A stretch of 60,487 nt of DNA from Promethearchaeota archaeon (GCA_019058515.1 JAHPYY010000051.1:1-60487), one strand, 5' to 3'. Shown: positions 15,673-24,895, counted from the first letter of the stretch. The notes: generated by a model not told the origin, from the sequence alone. Translations and numbers: made by a program.

Positions 15673-15954
15673 TCAAATGAAGTAAGTCTCTCTGCGCTCA
15701 TTCTCTTCCTTATTTCTCACTTTGATTTCCGTACGCTCGTCAATTACTACCGCTACACGCTGGGGTAAAAACCAATCTACTAAGATGTCGATGCGTTTAC
15801 CATTCTTCTGAACCTTGAAGGAGATCACGTCGTCTTTAGTCAAGATTTTACCCTTAAGTTTGGTGGCGAATCCTTGGGGGTGTATCAGCTCGATAGATTT
15901 AGGGAACACCTTGAACATTATCTTTTCAACGGGATTTGGCTCGATATTACGCAC
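15673..15954 (-). CDS. hypothetical beta-rich protein (93 aa)
   Basis: Not recognised. Alternating hydrophobic/charged strands (IELIHPQGFATKLKGKILTK, RVAVVIDERTEIKVRN) suggest a small beta-barrel or SH3/OB-like fold. The GTG start at 15954 overlaps the stop of the upstream 51-aa gene (GTGCGTAA), so the two are coupled. An ATG at residue 13 is possible. Codon use is host-like. Confidence 0.5.
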   Translation of the reverse strand: MRNIEPNPVEKIMFKVFPKSIELIHPQGFATKLKGKILTKDDVISFKVQKNGKRIDILVDWFLPQRVAVVIDERTEIKVRNKEENERRETYFI

Positions 15955-16102
15955 GGATACATATTAGTTTACTACTTTCAAGTTCCTGCGCTGCGAATTC
16001 AGAGCCGATGTGCACCATCCCTTTCCCCTCTAACTCCTTGTGCGGGGGTTTCACCGCGATGTGCTTGCTAAACTGCTTGGATTTGCTTCTTGCATCTGTC
16101 AT
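15947..16102 (-). CDS. small basic protein (51 aa), first gene of a coupled pair
   Basis: Starts at the ATG at 16102: MTDARSKSKQFSKHIAVKPP, then MVHIGSEFAAQELESSKL. No Shine-Dalgarno; TTTTAAAAT about 30 bp upstream fits a leaderless start. Its stop lies inside the first codons of 15673-15954 (8-bp overlap). The function is unknown. Confidence 0.45.
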   Translation of the reverse strand: MTDARSKSKQFSKHIAVKPPHKELEGKGMVHIGSEFAAQELESSKLICIRA

Positions 16103-16298
16103 TTTCACACAAAAATTAACATATCATTTTAAAATAACAGTTTAATTTAAAAGAAAATATGCGAAATTTATTTACCAATTCTACCATCTTACGACCTGCT
16201 ATAATTGTGAATTAAAACCAATTCATAATTAAAGAAATACGATAATTAATAATAATTTAAGTTGATTTTTGAATTATTAACTTAAAAATAGGAATAGA

Positions 16299-16305
16299 TA
16301 TATAA
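16299..16305 (+). promoter_or_regulatory. TATA box of the methylase gene
   Basis: TATATAA centred 25 bp before the ATG at 16327, without a Shine-Dalgarno between: leaderless promoter. It marks the left border of the AT-rich island. Confidence 0.5.
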
Positions 16306-16326
16306 TTATTCAATCTATTTCGAATT

Positions 16327-18585
16327 ATGGCAACTCCATCAGAAGACACTCTAACAACGATTATTAAAGAGTTTTTAACAGAATCGCAAATAAATGTTCA
16401 AGCTTTTCCTATTTGGACAACTCCAATTGGTATTAGAAAGCCTGATCTATTGATAAAGAATGATAAATACTACCCCCTTGAAGCAAAAATTCGGAAGCAG
16501 GATTTAATAAAAGACATGATAAAGGTTCAGAACGACTATTTAAAATTTGCCACAGAATTAAAGATTGGTGGTGCTTTTCTTTTAAAACATCCTAATCCAA
16601 GGAATATTACTTTGAGTAAAAACGCCACTAATTTAAAAAATCAATTGAAGCGATTAACCTTTCAATTAATATTGATGTTTCCTCAAAATGATCAACGGCA
16701 GTTTGAAAAAATTAAAGGAAGATTTAGTGATTTAATCCCAATTATTATAGAAACGGTATATTATAAAAGAATTAAAACAGAATTAGATATACCTACAGCT
16801 ATTGAGATATTGAGAAAAGCTACGAATTATTTAGATAATGCTTTGAAAGATGTTGAAATGAATATTTTAATGTCGTCAATGGGAGGAATGGAGTTATTTG
16901 AGGATTTATTTCAAATTAATAATATAAAACCTGATCTTAAATCAATTCGCATTTCTATTTCATTTTTCATCTTAATTCAATTATTATTTTATAGAGTAGT
17001 CAGTAAATATAGACCAGATGAATTAGAATCATTAGAAGAAATTAGAACTTTAAAGGAATTAAACACAAAATATTTCTATAAAGTAAAAGATTTGAACTAT
17101 CGAGCTGTTTTTGGCATTGATATTGTAGGTAATCTTCCCGAAATAGCTGTTCCACATATAAATGCAATTATAATTACTCTAAAAAGTCTTAGACCAGAAA
17201 ATATTAAAAGTGATCTAATAGGAACTATTTTTCATGATTTAATCCCACTTGATATTAGAAAACGAGTTGCTGCATATTATACCAATATATTTGCTACTGA
17301 ATTACTTTCAAAATTAGTGATCAATCATGAGTCTGACTCTGTTATTGATTTGGCTTGCGGGAGTGGAGGATTATTAGTTTCTGCATATAGATGGAAGAAA
17401 GAATTAATCACTCGCAATAAAATTTTCCAAAAAAATGATCATATGAGATTTCTTAACAATGATCTTTTTGGAATTGATATTATGCCTTTTGCTACAAGCA
17501 TTGCGTCTTGTAATTTAGCTTTACAATCACCCCAATTTTTCACAAATAAAGTAAACATTGGATTATGGGACTCTATCGATTTAAATCCAGGCGATACAAT
17601 TCCTGAATTTGCAACTTTAAAATTTCTTTTTAGAACAGCCACTCTAGATAAATGGTTTTCGAAAAAGGAGGAAAGAAGAACAGCTGATCTTGCATCAGAA
17701 CCTACTAATAGCCATAGTTTTACTATGCAAAAATGCGATGTCGTTATTATGAATCCTCCCTTTACAAGGCATGAAAGATTACCAATACATTACAAGTCAA
17801 GGTTAAGAATTGCATTTAATAGTTTTTATAATAATGGCATATGTAATGACGCACTTGGTTTACATGGTTTTTTTATTTTACTGGGTAATAAATTTTTAAA
17901 AAGAAATGGTAGTATTGCACTGGTTCTTCCTGCTTCAATACTTGCAAGAAAGTCTTTCATTAATCTTAGAAAATATTTGTGTGAGAATTTTTGTATAAAA
18001 TATTTAGTATATAACACTTCAAGATTGAATTTTTCGGAAAGTACCTTATGGAGAGAAATTTTACTTATATTAGAAAAAAAAAATCCAGTTAATAATACAT
18101 ATGAATTAATTAGATTAGAAAATTTTCCAGAATCTTTACGCGAGGTTAATGAATTAGCTGGAAATATAAAAAACAAGATAAATTCAAGCAAATTTGAAGT
18201 TTCAGAAATTCTTCAGAATAATTTGGCTGAAATGGATGATTGGTCTCCTTTAGTAATATTTAGTAAATTATTTAAAAAAATTTATGACGAATTTAAAGAT
18301 AATCAACTTTTAACAACAATTAGTTCTAAATTTGACTGTTTAGAGAATGATTTAAGGCATTTTAAAACTAGATCCAATTTATCTTGTTTCATTCAAAATA
18401 GCAACAGATTAAATAGCGACCAGTTAAAAGAAGAGTGGATAACAGTTTCTGAGGAAAAGAGATCATTAAGTATTAAACATCATACTATTGACGGTGCAAG
18501 CTTAAATATACCATATTCTGCGCTAAGGCGTGCCTTGAGAACTACTTCAAATATAAATCATATAGATCTGAGACAATTATTATGA
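16327..18585 (+). CDS. Type IIG-like restriction-methyltransferase, N-terminal 752 aa
   Basis: The N-terminus has a PD-(D/E)xK nuclease core (RKPDLLI ... YYPLEAKI). A helical connector follows, then an N6-adenine methylase: motif I DLACGSGGLLVSAY (about 343-356) and motif IV NPPF within VVIMNPPFTRHERL (about 475-488). This order of nuclease, methylase and target recognition is that of single-chain Type IIG enzymes. The frame stops at TGA 18583-18585, but coding continues in the same frame to 19221, so the target-recognition region is cut off. The predicted full chain is 964 residues. With the stop read literally the methylase core is intact but specificity is probably lost. No separate HsdR or HsdS lies nearby. 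AT-rich codons suggest transfer. Confidence 0.8.
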   Translation: MATPSEDTLTTIIKEFLTESQINVQAFPIWTTPIGIRKPDLLIKNDKYYPLEAKIRKQDLIKDMIKVQNDYLKFATELKIGGAFLLKHPNPRNITLSKNATNLKNQLKRLTFQLILMFPQNDQRQFEKIKGRFSDLIPIIIETVYYKRIKTELDIPTAIEILRKATNYLDNALKDVEMNILMSSMGGMELFEDLFQINNIKPDLKSIRISISFFILIQLLFYRVVSKYRPDELESLEEIRTLKELNTKYFYKVKDLNYRAVFGIDIVGNLPEIAVPHINAIIITLKSLRPENIKSDLIGTIFHDLIPLDIRKRVAAYYTNIFATELLSKLVINHESDSVIDLACGSGGLLVSAYRWKKELITRNKIFQKNDHMRFLNNDLFGIDIMPFATSIASCNLALQSPQFFTNKVNIGLWDSIDLNPGDTIPEFATLKFLFRTATLDKWFSKKEERRTADLASEPTNSHSFTMQKCDVVIMNPPFTRHERLPIHYKSRLRIAFNSFYNNGICNDALGLHGFFILLGNKFLKRNGSIALVLPASILARKSFINLRKYLCENFCIKYLVYNTSRLNFSESTLWREILLILEKKNPVNNTYELIRLENFPESLREVNELAGNIKNKINSSKFEVSEILQNNLAEMDDWSPLVIFSKLFKKIYDEFKDNQLLTTISSKFDCLENDLRHFKTRSNLSCFIQNSNRLNSDQLKEEWITVSEEKRSLSIKHHTIDGASLNIPYSALRRALRTTSNINHIDLRQLL

Positions 18586-19221
18586 TATTTATTAGTAAGA
18601 CCATTTAGAAATTATCAAGAGAATTTTTTAAGATATATTTTAACTCAAGACCAAATTTCAAATTTTGATAATTCAGAATTTGAACAGATTTTAGAAAATT
18701 TTGAAAATCGCAAGTCACATTTAATTTTAAACAGAAGATTATATTTAGCTGCTCCAGGAACTTCATATGTTGCATTTTGCTCCGAAAAACCTCTTGTTGC
18801 AGTTGATACTTGGAGTTTTCCCCAAATAAGTTTCGAACAATCAAAATTAGCGTCTCTTTGGTTTAATTCAACTTTTGGCATAATGCAATTACTACTCTTA
18901 GGTGTGGCGATTGAAGGAGATTGGATGAAAGTACACAAATATATGCTAGATAATTTCTATTTTCCTAATCCTGATTATTTTCTCGAAAAATACGAGAATG
19001 ATATAGATATTTTGTATGAAAAAGTTGCACATAAATCTGTACCTTCTTTAATAGAACAACTTTTAACTAAGAGTGCCACTAGAGTAGAAATAGATACATT
19101 TTTTATAGATAAACTGAAAATCAAAACTTTTAAGAATCAAACAGAGATGACTCGCTTTTTAGAAATAATACAACAAGAATTATTTAATGAATTAAAAGGA
19201 TTATGCCCAGCTAATTTTTAG
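18586..19221 (+). pseudogene. C-terminal (target-recognition) part of the methylase after the in-frame TGA
   Basis: In frame with 16327-18585: YLLVRPFRNYQENFLRYILT, then NRRLYLAAPGTSYVAFCSEK, SFPQISFEQSKLASLWFNST, and on to a TAA at 19221. The WFNST and GIMQLLLLG pattern is typical of the recognition domain of Eco57I/PglX-like enzymes. An ATG at 18883 could restart only the last 112 residues. One TGA codon is the only lesion. Confidence 0.75.
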
Positions 19222-19271
19222 TTGATACTTTAGGTTTTATGAATTGATAATAAGCAAAATCTTTTTATATT

Positions 19272-20069
19272 TTAATGAGTAGCCATTATGTTTTCAAAAT
19301 ATTTTTTAAATCTGTCAAATTGGTTTATATTTGATACAGATTTTTCTACTACATCGTTTAATTTTATTGCAATTTTTCTTGGGATAGTTTCTATGTTTTT
19401 AAATATACTCACAGCATGAAATTTCATTCTTTTCTCAAGAGATAAGATAGTAATTGTAGCTTTTTGACAGGTATATCTGCTCCCAATAGCAAAAATAAAC
19501 ATAGGATTATTTCGAGTTCTAATGTAGCAATCAATTTTATATAGTTTTTCCCTGTCATCTTCAAGGTAATAATCATATATATAATCTAAATTTAGTCTAT
19601 ATTGATTTATATTTAGGTAATCACTTAGTTTGGATTTAAAGTCTTGAAAAAAAGTCTTTTCTACAATTTCTCTCTCTAGCAATGTAATATTTGATACTTT
19701 AAGGATACATTGAATGTATTCGAATATTTCGAATTCAAAATTAACCGGATTAATCTCCTTTATCAACTCGCCTTGGAGTAAGCTTGTCTTATAATTTTTT
19801 AGAAATTTGTTTATATATTCTTTCCTAGATCCCTTATAAAATTCAAAATCTCCAAAGTGATAATTCAAATGAAGAAAAGTATCTCCTCCATCAGATAAAA
19901 TCCATCTTTTACCTGAATTTTTAAAGTCTAAACCAATAGTTATTTGATCTCCATCATCAAATAAAAATGGTAAATAAATTTTGTAAGATTTTTTATTTAA
20001 CCTTTCAAACTCAAATTTTTTACATATAATTGATTGTAAACTATATAATGTATCTCTTAATTCTCCCAT
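19272..20069 (-). CDS. DUF1828-like protein
   Basis: About residues 15-85 fit the DUF1828 pattern (LPFLFDDGDQITIGLDF ... RWILSDGGDTFLHLNY). The rest is mixed alpha/beta and may correspond to the companion DUF1829 region. The family's function is not known to me; members turn up near restriction and toxin-type genes. The frame opens at 20096, but the ATG at 20069 is chosen because AGAGG lies 8-9 nt before it and the overlap with the upstream gene disappears. It is co-transcribed with 20071-20571. Confidence 0.65.
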   Translation of the reverse strand: MGELRDTLYSLQSIICKKFEFERLNKKSYKIYLPFLFDDGDQITIGLDFKNSGKRWILSDGGDTFLHLNYHFGDFEFYKGSRKEYINKFLKNYKTSLLQGELIKEINPVNFEFEIFEYIQCILKVSNITLLEREIVEKTFFQDFKSKLSDYLNINQYRLNLDYIYDYYLEDDREKLYKIDCYIRTRNNPMFIFAIGSRYTCQKATITILSLEKRMKFHAVSIFKNIETIPRKIAIKLNDVVEKSVSNINQFDRFKKYFENIMATH

Positions 20070-20070
20070 T

Positions 20071-20571
20071 TTATTTTTCCTCTTTATGAAATACAAAATC
20101 GAATATATCTGTTTGATTAATGTTTTTAATTGTAGTTATGTTAAAATCACGAATTAATGCCCAATACGCGCTTTCCCAATTATTATATTTTCTTGTTGAT
20201 TGAGCAAAACCTTCTGATTTTAAACCCGTTGATTGATACCTTTCTGTAATTTTATGTATATGATAACCTCTAATTTGTTCTTTTTCTATTTTATTAGTGT
20301 GTCGATGCCAGTCTCCATTATATCTTACAAGAGTTTTTTCTATGGATTTTAATTTAAGTGTGAGTATCACTGAAAAATTATTTTCTTTATTTAACGCTTT
20401 TCTAACTCTTAGAATATATTGATTTCCGGAATTTCCAATTAGTTTATGTTTACAGACAAAATTTCTTTCTGCTCTTTTTAAATTAGGTGGGATTTGCATA
20501 TTTTCATCTGTAAAAGTCTTTCTTTCCTTTAAAATACTTTCTATGTCATTTTCTGTTAAAATATCACTCAT
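20071..20571 (-). CDS. hypothetical partner of the DUF1828-like protein (166 aa)
   Basis: A basic alpha/beta protein with beta strands (NQYILRVRKALNKENNFSVI) and a His-rich middle (YNGDWHRHTNK ... GYHIHKI). It resembles the DUF6978-type partners that I recall beside DUF1828 genes, a memory I could not check. It is followed immediately by the DUF1828-like gene, giving a two-gene unit. The small-basic/larger-partner arrangement would suit a toxin-antitoxin or nuclease pair. Confidence 0.55.
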   Translation of the reverse strand: MSDILTENDIESILKERKTFTDENMQIPPNLKRAERNFVCKHKLIGNSGNQYILRVRKALNKENNFSVILTLKLKSIEKTLVRYNGDWHRHTNKIEKEQIRGYHIHKITERYQSTGLKSEGFAQSTRKYNNWESAYWALIRDFNITTIKNINQTDIFDFVFHKEEK

Positions 20572-21378
20572 AAGTTTTAACTGTATATCAAATTTTTAGT
20601 TTTTCTTCCTGATTTTATGTATATCAAACAAATTAACTTGTCTTCTGAATAATATTTTTGGATTTTCATCTATTTAAATATTTATACACATGTTGGATTA
20701 AAAATCCTGTTGTTTAAGGAGATTCAAAAAGCTCAAACTTAATTTCTTGGATGGTTTACAAACAAACCAAACTTTATAAGACTAAGTTATTTAAATAACT
20801 ATTTATTGTAGAAATTCTTCAAAACTTAATCTAATTAATTTGTTATTGATCTTATTTTGTTAAATCCTATTAATTTGATTGGGAAATTGGCGAAAACCTA
20901 ACGAAGAACTCCCCTTGGGAGGCACTAAGAACTTATATCTGCTCACCGACGCAGGTAAAGCGGATATAGTCGCCTAGTGAAGGAATTTCAAGTGATCGTT
21001 CGTGGAAAAATAGTGATGTCAGACGAGGCTTCTCAAATTATAGAAGGGTTCGAGAAGAATCGCGTCAATCCGAAAAAAAGTCAAGCTCCCTCGTTAAAAA
21101 GAACGCGAATAAAAAGTGGTAAATAAGAAGTTATAAATCAATCAATATTTTCGTTAAAGTAGGTTAAACTAAATCCAAGCATCTTAGAATATATTACATT
21201 TTATGACTAACGAAAACATGAATTGTAAGAGCTTTGAGAACCTCGTATATGAATTGTTAAGAGAGAGCGCCATCCGACTTTTCATAAATTGGAGCTTGGA
21301 AATCGATATAATCATATTTAAACCCCAAAACTTTAAATTAAGTGAATTTGAATTATATAGGATGTTCGATAATTAGCG
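20572..21378. other. gene-poor stretch with decayed coding pieces
   Basis: 807 bp without an intact gene. One piece reads as the end of a winged-helix domain (20885-20977, listed separately). A 36-codon basic ORF at 21016-21126 (MSDEASQIIEGFEKNRVNPK) may be another fragment. The rest is A/T-rich with no feature. Confidence 0.4.
20885..20977 (+). pseudogene. fragment of a winged-helix regulator
   Basis: Open stretch ending in TAG at 20975 that reads NWRKPNEELPLGGTKNLYLL then TDAGKADIVA. The G-x-K-x-x-Y-x-L-T-x-x-G-K pattern is the wing of MarR/PadR-like domains, as also seen in 53620-54018. It has no start. Confidence 0.35.
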
Positions 21379-21721
21379 ATGGAAAAGAGCCTACCTATAT
21401 ACGAAACCGATCGAGTACATTCTCACAGTACTATTGGTGATTTCAATGAGTTCTTTCCCTCTTTTACTATTCCAACACGCTTAACTCAGTTTTATTCCCA
21501 ACTATTTAATATTAGGGGTTATGAGTTTTTGGATCCCAACACTGAAGATAAGATCCTTAAGCACAACTGCAATAGCTTGAAAAACGAGGCAAATATATTA
21601 GTTAAACGGTTTATGAGGGTATATCGAATTTAGGATCGTATTAGCTCCTATCTTTGAGGACGAGGAAATCAACTTGTTAAAAAGGATGGAAGACGCAATC
21701 AAGAACTATCACGAGAAATAA
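21379..21721 (+). pseudogene. frameshifted small protein gene
   Basis: The ATG at 21379 opens 84 codons (MEKSLPIYETDRVHSHSTIG ... NEANILVKRFM). Near 21610 the sense jumps frame: the +1 frame continues as GYIEFRIVLAPIFEDEEINL then LKRMEDAIKNYHEK to a TAA at 21721. Joined, this gives an acidic protein of about 113 residues of unknown function. Confidence 0.45.
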
Positions 21722-22441
21722 ATAACGAACTTGAAAGTTACAAATTACCATTATTGTAATCTCATATATAAACTACGAAGTTTTTGTCTTGAACTTATCA
21801 AGAGGTTTTTAAAGGATTGTTTAGAAGAAACTTATTTGGCTTTTGATTCTAAAGGTTTTCAATACAACTAATGAATTGGAGAAAAACCACCTTGTAAAAA
21901 TCATTAAGTGCATCAACTCGCTAGACCTGTTTAAAGTCACTATGTTAGAAAATGGTGGGATCGATTCCTTCAAGTATGTTGAGTTTTTAAAGATGAATCT
22001 GATAAAATGTACAAGAAAGTAAAATATAAAGAAGAATCAGTACAGGAGATGGTTACTTATTTGCAATTAAACGAAGATGTTAGCGAGGTGTCTCAGGGAA
22101 TTGTTAAACTTAGGCGACCCTGACCCTAAAGGCAAGTAACTCTTTGCAACGTAATCCCATATTGTTTTAGAATACTTTGTTTGTGCGAAACTTATAAAGA
22201 CCAAATTCGCAGAAACAAAAAAAAAAGAGAGGTTCAATACTACGAATAAGGTTAAAAAGAATATAACCGCTAAAGATTTTGGTTTTAGTCGATCCAAGGT
22301 TGTTCACCTTAAAAAACTCGTTGAAACATAAGATTACCTTGGAATTTAAAAAGAAAAATTGAGAGGAACAGATAAATTAATATTTCGCCATAGAACAAGC
22401 AATTCTGCTATTGGGAACTACATCGTTTAAAATAAAAAAGT
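21722..22441 (+). pseudogene. degenerate coding debris, including an HTH piece
   Basis: No intact gene in 720 bp. Short plus-strand stretches still read as protein: IIKCINSLDLFKVTMLENGG near 21900, MVTYLQLNEDVSEVSQGIVK near 22050, and NITAKDFGFSRSKVVHLKKL ending at 22331. The last looks like a helix-turn-helix. The minus-strand frame at 22067-22297 is a shadow. Confidence 0.35.
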
Positions 22442-22999
22442 TTATTTCTTAAACCCTTTATCATCGATTTCGCTAGAAAATACTTTATCAGGATCGTAAC
22501 CAAATCGCTTAAACGCTTCGTGTCGCAATAGCCACGCAAAATAGTAAAACTCGTCGCACAAGGCATCTGCGATGGAATGGACGGCTACCAATCCCGCTGA
22601 TTGCGTAAAGTGGTTTCCATCTTTTACTATGTGAATACTAACTTCTCGCTCTTCGAACGGGTGCTTTCCGTCGTAGATGTGATGAATAGACCAGCCTAAT
22701 CTCCCATCGCTTCGAATGGGTCGTTCACCTCCTGCATATAGGTACGCAACCACGGCAGGTCCATTGGAACGAGAATCAATTGGTATTTTCTTTTCTCTTA
22801 ATTTTGTTTTTAACTCTTCTGTGAAAGTGTGATACTGTTGCCTTATTTCTCCTGGCCAAAGGAGAATTGTTTCGCTTGGCAATTTAACGTACTTATCTTT
22901 ATTGTCCCAAACTTCCGTTATTATCGCTTTAAACGAGGGATCCAATTGATCAAGTTCTTTTTTTGGAGTATCTAAAACTTTTTGATTAATAGTAGTCAC
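22442..22999 (-). CDS. uncharacterised conserved-type protein, possible His-Me/HNH-like fold
   Basis: 185 residues with dense conserved-looking motifs: GPAVVAYLYAGGERP, GWSIHHIYDGKHPF, HFTQSAGLVAVHSIADAL, and LRHEAFKRFGYDPDKVF. I recall a widespread bacterial family with this signature but no assigned function. The paired His (HH) and later H and D residues would suit a metal-dependent nuclease of the His-Me type; this is speculation. It lies 14 bp after a small 2-TM protein gene, and both lie behind the duplicated thi4 promoter. Codon use is closer to the host than to the AT-rich island. Confidence 0.6.
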   Translation of the reverse strand: MTTINQKVLDTPKKELDQLDPSFKAIITEVWDNKDKYVKLPSETILLWPGEIRQQYHTFTEELKTKLREKKIPIDSRSNGPAVVAYLYAGGERPIRSDGRLGWSIHHIYDGKHPFEEREVSIHIVKDGNHFTQSAGLVAVHSIADALCDEFYYFAWLLRHEAFKRFGYDPDKVFSSEIDDKGFKK

Positions 23000-23013
23000 T
23001 TTTTGGTGGTTTA

Positions 23014-23322
23014 TTAAGAAGAAGTATTGGATTCTATTATTTTATTTGGATGTTTTCTCCTAATTCTCAAGTCAATCAAATATACTACAACGAAAAACCC
23101 AATAAATCCAAATAATACTAGAATAAGTAGATTTGAAATAACACCAAAAATATTTTCTACCTCGAAAAACGAGGGTAATAATACTGGTATTACTGCGACA
23201 AGAGAGATTAATGAGAATATTAGTATAGGTTTATAATTTACGTACTCTTTCGATATCGCGTTTTGGATGTGAGCAGGTATTTCGCATCTCTCGAAGGTGT
23301 TTGCGTAGGATACGTTATTCAT
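23014..23322 (-). CDS. two-helix membrane protein (102 aa)
   Basis: Cytosolic N-terminus of about 30 residues, two membrane helices (PILIFSLISLVAVIPVLL and ISNLLILVLFGFIGFFVVVY) and a basic tail (LRIRRKHPNK). The ATG overlaps the stop of the truncated thi4 copy as ATGA, so it is translated from that transcript. Size and topology resemble small pore-forming or immunity proteins that accompany nuclease-like genes, but no specific family is recognised. Confidence 0.6.
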   Translation of the reverse strand: MNNVSYANTFERCEIPAHIQNAISKEYVNYKPILIFSLISLVAVIPVLLPSFFEVENIFGVISNLLILVLFGFIGFFVVVYLIDLRIRRKHPNKIIESNTSS

Positions 23323-23660
23323 AAGGTCGTTAATTTAGAAGCGGTCTCTACAGCGTCAGCTACATAATAATCGTTTTGATACTGTTTATTTTTAATTCCA
23401 AGCTCGTTAAGAATCACCTTACCCTCGTGTTGTACCACAATCTTGTTGAACATCAGTCCCCCTCCCCAAATGCCCCCTCCAATAGAGATCTTTCTCTCAA
23501 AAATAGCGACTTTCAATTTCGCTTCTGCGAAATATTTTGCGACAACCATTCCCGATGGTTCAGCACCGACGATAGTAACATCTACTTCGCTATACATAAT
23601 AAAGTCTTTAAGATAACTTTCTACTATAGCACGGGTAATAACGATCTCATCTAATGCCAT
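23319..23660 (-). pseudogene. thi4: truncated thi4 copy
   Basis: Residues 1-110 match the intact Thi4 at 11198-11974, then the frame ends after three foreign codons. GAGPSG has become GAEPSG, which would harm NAD/FAD-site binding, and the catalytic His and C-terminal half are absent. It cannot make thiazole. Its promoter and start region now lead into 23014-23322. Confidence 0.85.
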
Positions 23661-23692
23661 ATTTTATATAACATATTCTTACTTTTTTATTA
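23331..23692 (-). repeat. second copy of the 362-bp thi4 5' duplication
   Basis: Matches 11645-12006 over 362 bp with no indel, including about 32 bp before the ATG. The left edge abuts the 23014-23322 gene and the right edge lies 40 bp before 23732-24895. Confidence 0.85.
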
Positions 23693-23731
23693 TAGATACA
23701 GAGATAATATAATAGGTTAGGACTCGGTCAA

Positions 23732-24895
23732 ATGTTAAATGTTAGAAATAAAGTAATTTTTGTCATATTTCTAATTTTTTCATTCGTTCTTATCATTTAT
23801 TTTGGTTTAGGTTCTATGAGTAGCTTAAGTTACTATACAATTCTCTATACAATGACCGGTACTTCTATTGTAGATAAAGAGGTGTCATTTGGAATGAATT
23901 TCCTTGGAGGGTTTATAAATTTTTCGGAAGAAAATGCCAATATTCCCTTTTTTGAAGATGATTTTCTTTTTATATCAATATTCATCTCATATGCTAATAT
24001 TATTGTATATTTACTGATTCTAATCGGATGGATTATCTTTTCAATTTCTTCCAATATGAAAAAGAAGAAACGAGTAATTAGTATTTTCTTCTTTATTTAT
24101 CTTGGATTATATATTTTACTTATTTTTTATATGCCAGTTAGATTAAATCATATGATAAATCAAGCAAATTTGAAATATTCAGAGCTAAATCAAAGCCAAC
24201 TTATAATCCAACATATATCAAGCTCTCTTACCCTCTATTACGAAATATTCATTTTAATTCCTCCATTTAGTGTATTGCTTTTCTATCTTTTAAATTATAT
24301 TACTTTTCAGCATTTTATTGGAAGTTTCACCTTTATTTTGAGGAGAGATATTTTTTTCAAAGATTTCTATGAAAAAGTAATAAAAAACTATAATGAGTGC
24401 CAAACATGGGATATTAAAGAGAAACTTGATTGGTGGGAAAGAAATGCGCCTCATGATATAAAATTGCAAAAACAAATCGAATTTTGTGAAATTGTGTCTT
24501 CTTTTGCAAACTCTCAAGGAGGGCTTGTTATAATAGGTATTACTAATTCAACACGAGATGTAATAGGGGTACCAGATATTGAAAATAGGTTAAAGGACCT
24601 CGAAGAGAAACTGTTAAAATGGTTAAGATTTGAGAATAAATTTTATCAAATGAAAGATATAATTATTCCAAATAATGATAATCAAATAAAGAGTTGTATT
24701 GCTATCCTAATATATCAATCTAAAATAGCCATTTCGGTGAAACAGGCAAATGGTACGGTATCATATAAAAAAAGAGTTGGCCCTGGAAGTATCTCAATAG
24801 ATCCTTCATCATTAAAGAGGGAAAAAAAGAATATATCTCAATCAAATATCAATTTTCTCAAGGAAATTATAAAGGAACATGATTTAAGATATTAA
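23732..24895 (+). CDS. four-helix membrane protein with C-terminal AlbA_2 (Schlafen-type) domain
   Basis: Membrane helices lie at about 6-26, 87-112, 115-137 and 165-190. From about residue 235 the chain carries an AlbA_2/Schlafen-type nucleic-acid-binding domain: EIVSSFANSQGGLVIIGITN, then RDVIGVPD, ending near 365. This domain usually sits in soluble regulators or helicase fusions and binds DNA or RNA. A membrane-tethered form suggests a sensor or a membrane-acting defence protein. It is AT-rich and monocistronic, divergent from the thi4 copy. The membrane region is not one I recognise. Confidence 0.7.
   Translation: MLNVRNKVIFVIFLIFSFVLIIYFGLGSMSSLSYYTILYTMTGTSIVDKEVSFGMNFLGGFINFSEENANIPFFEDDFLFISIFISYANIIVYLLILIGWIIFSISSNMKKKKRVISIFFFIYLGLYILLIFYMPVRLNHMINQANLKYSELNQSQLIIQHISSSLTLYYEIFILIPPFSVLLFYLLNYITFQHFIGSFTFILRRDIFFKDFYEKVIKNYNECQTWDIKEKLDWWERNAPHDIKLQKQIEFCEIVSSFANSQGGLVIIGITNSTRDVIGVPDIENRLKDLEEKLLKWLRFENKFYQMKDIIIPNNDNQIKSCIAILIYQSKIAISVKQANGTVSYKKRVGPGSISIDPSSLKREKKNISQSNINFLKEIIKEHDLRY

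Noticed and set aside
18583..18585. TGA as selenocysteine or a recoded codon in the methylase
   Set aside because: No Cys or Sec context at this place in the family, no hairpin nearby that I can defend, and TGA ends other genes in the window.
18605..18938. Two minus-strand frames of 79 and 97 codons
   Set aside because: They lie antisense to the continuing methylase reading, which has clear recognition-domain character.
16327..19221. BREX PglX
   Set aside because: No BrxA, BrxB, BrxC, PglZ or BrxL nearby, and the protein has an N-terminal nuclease core.
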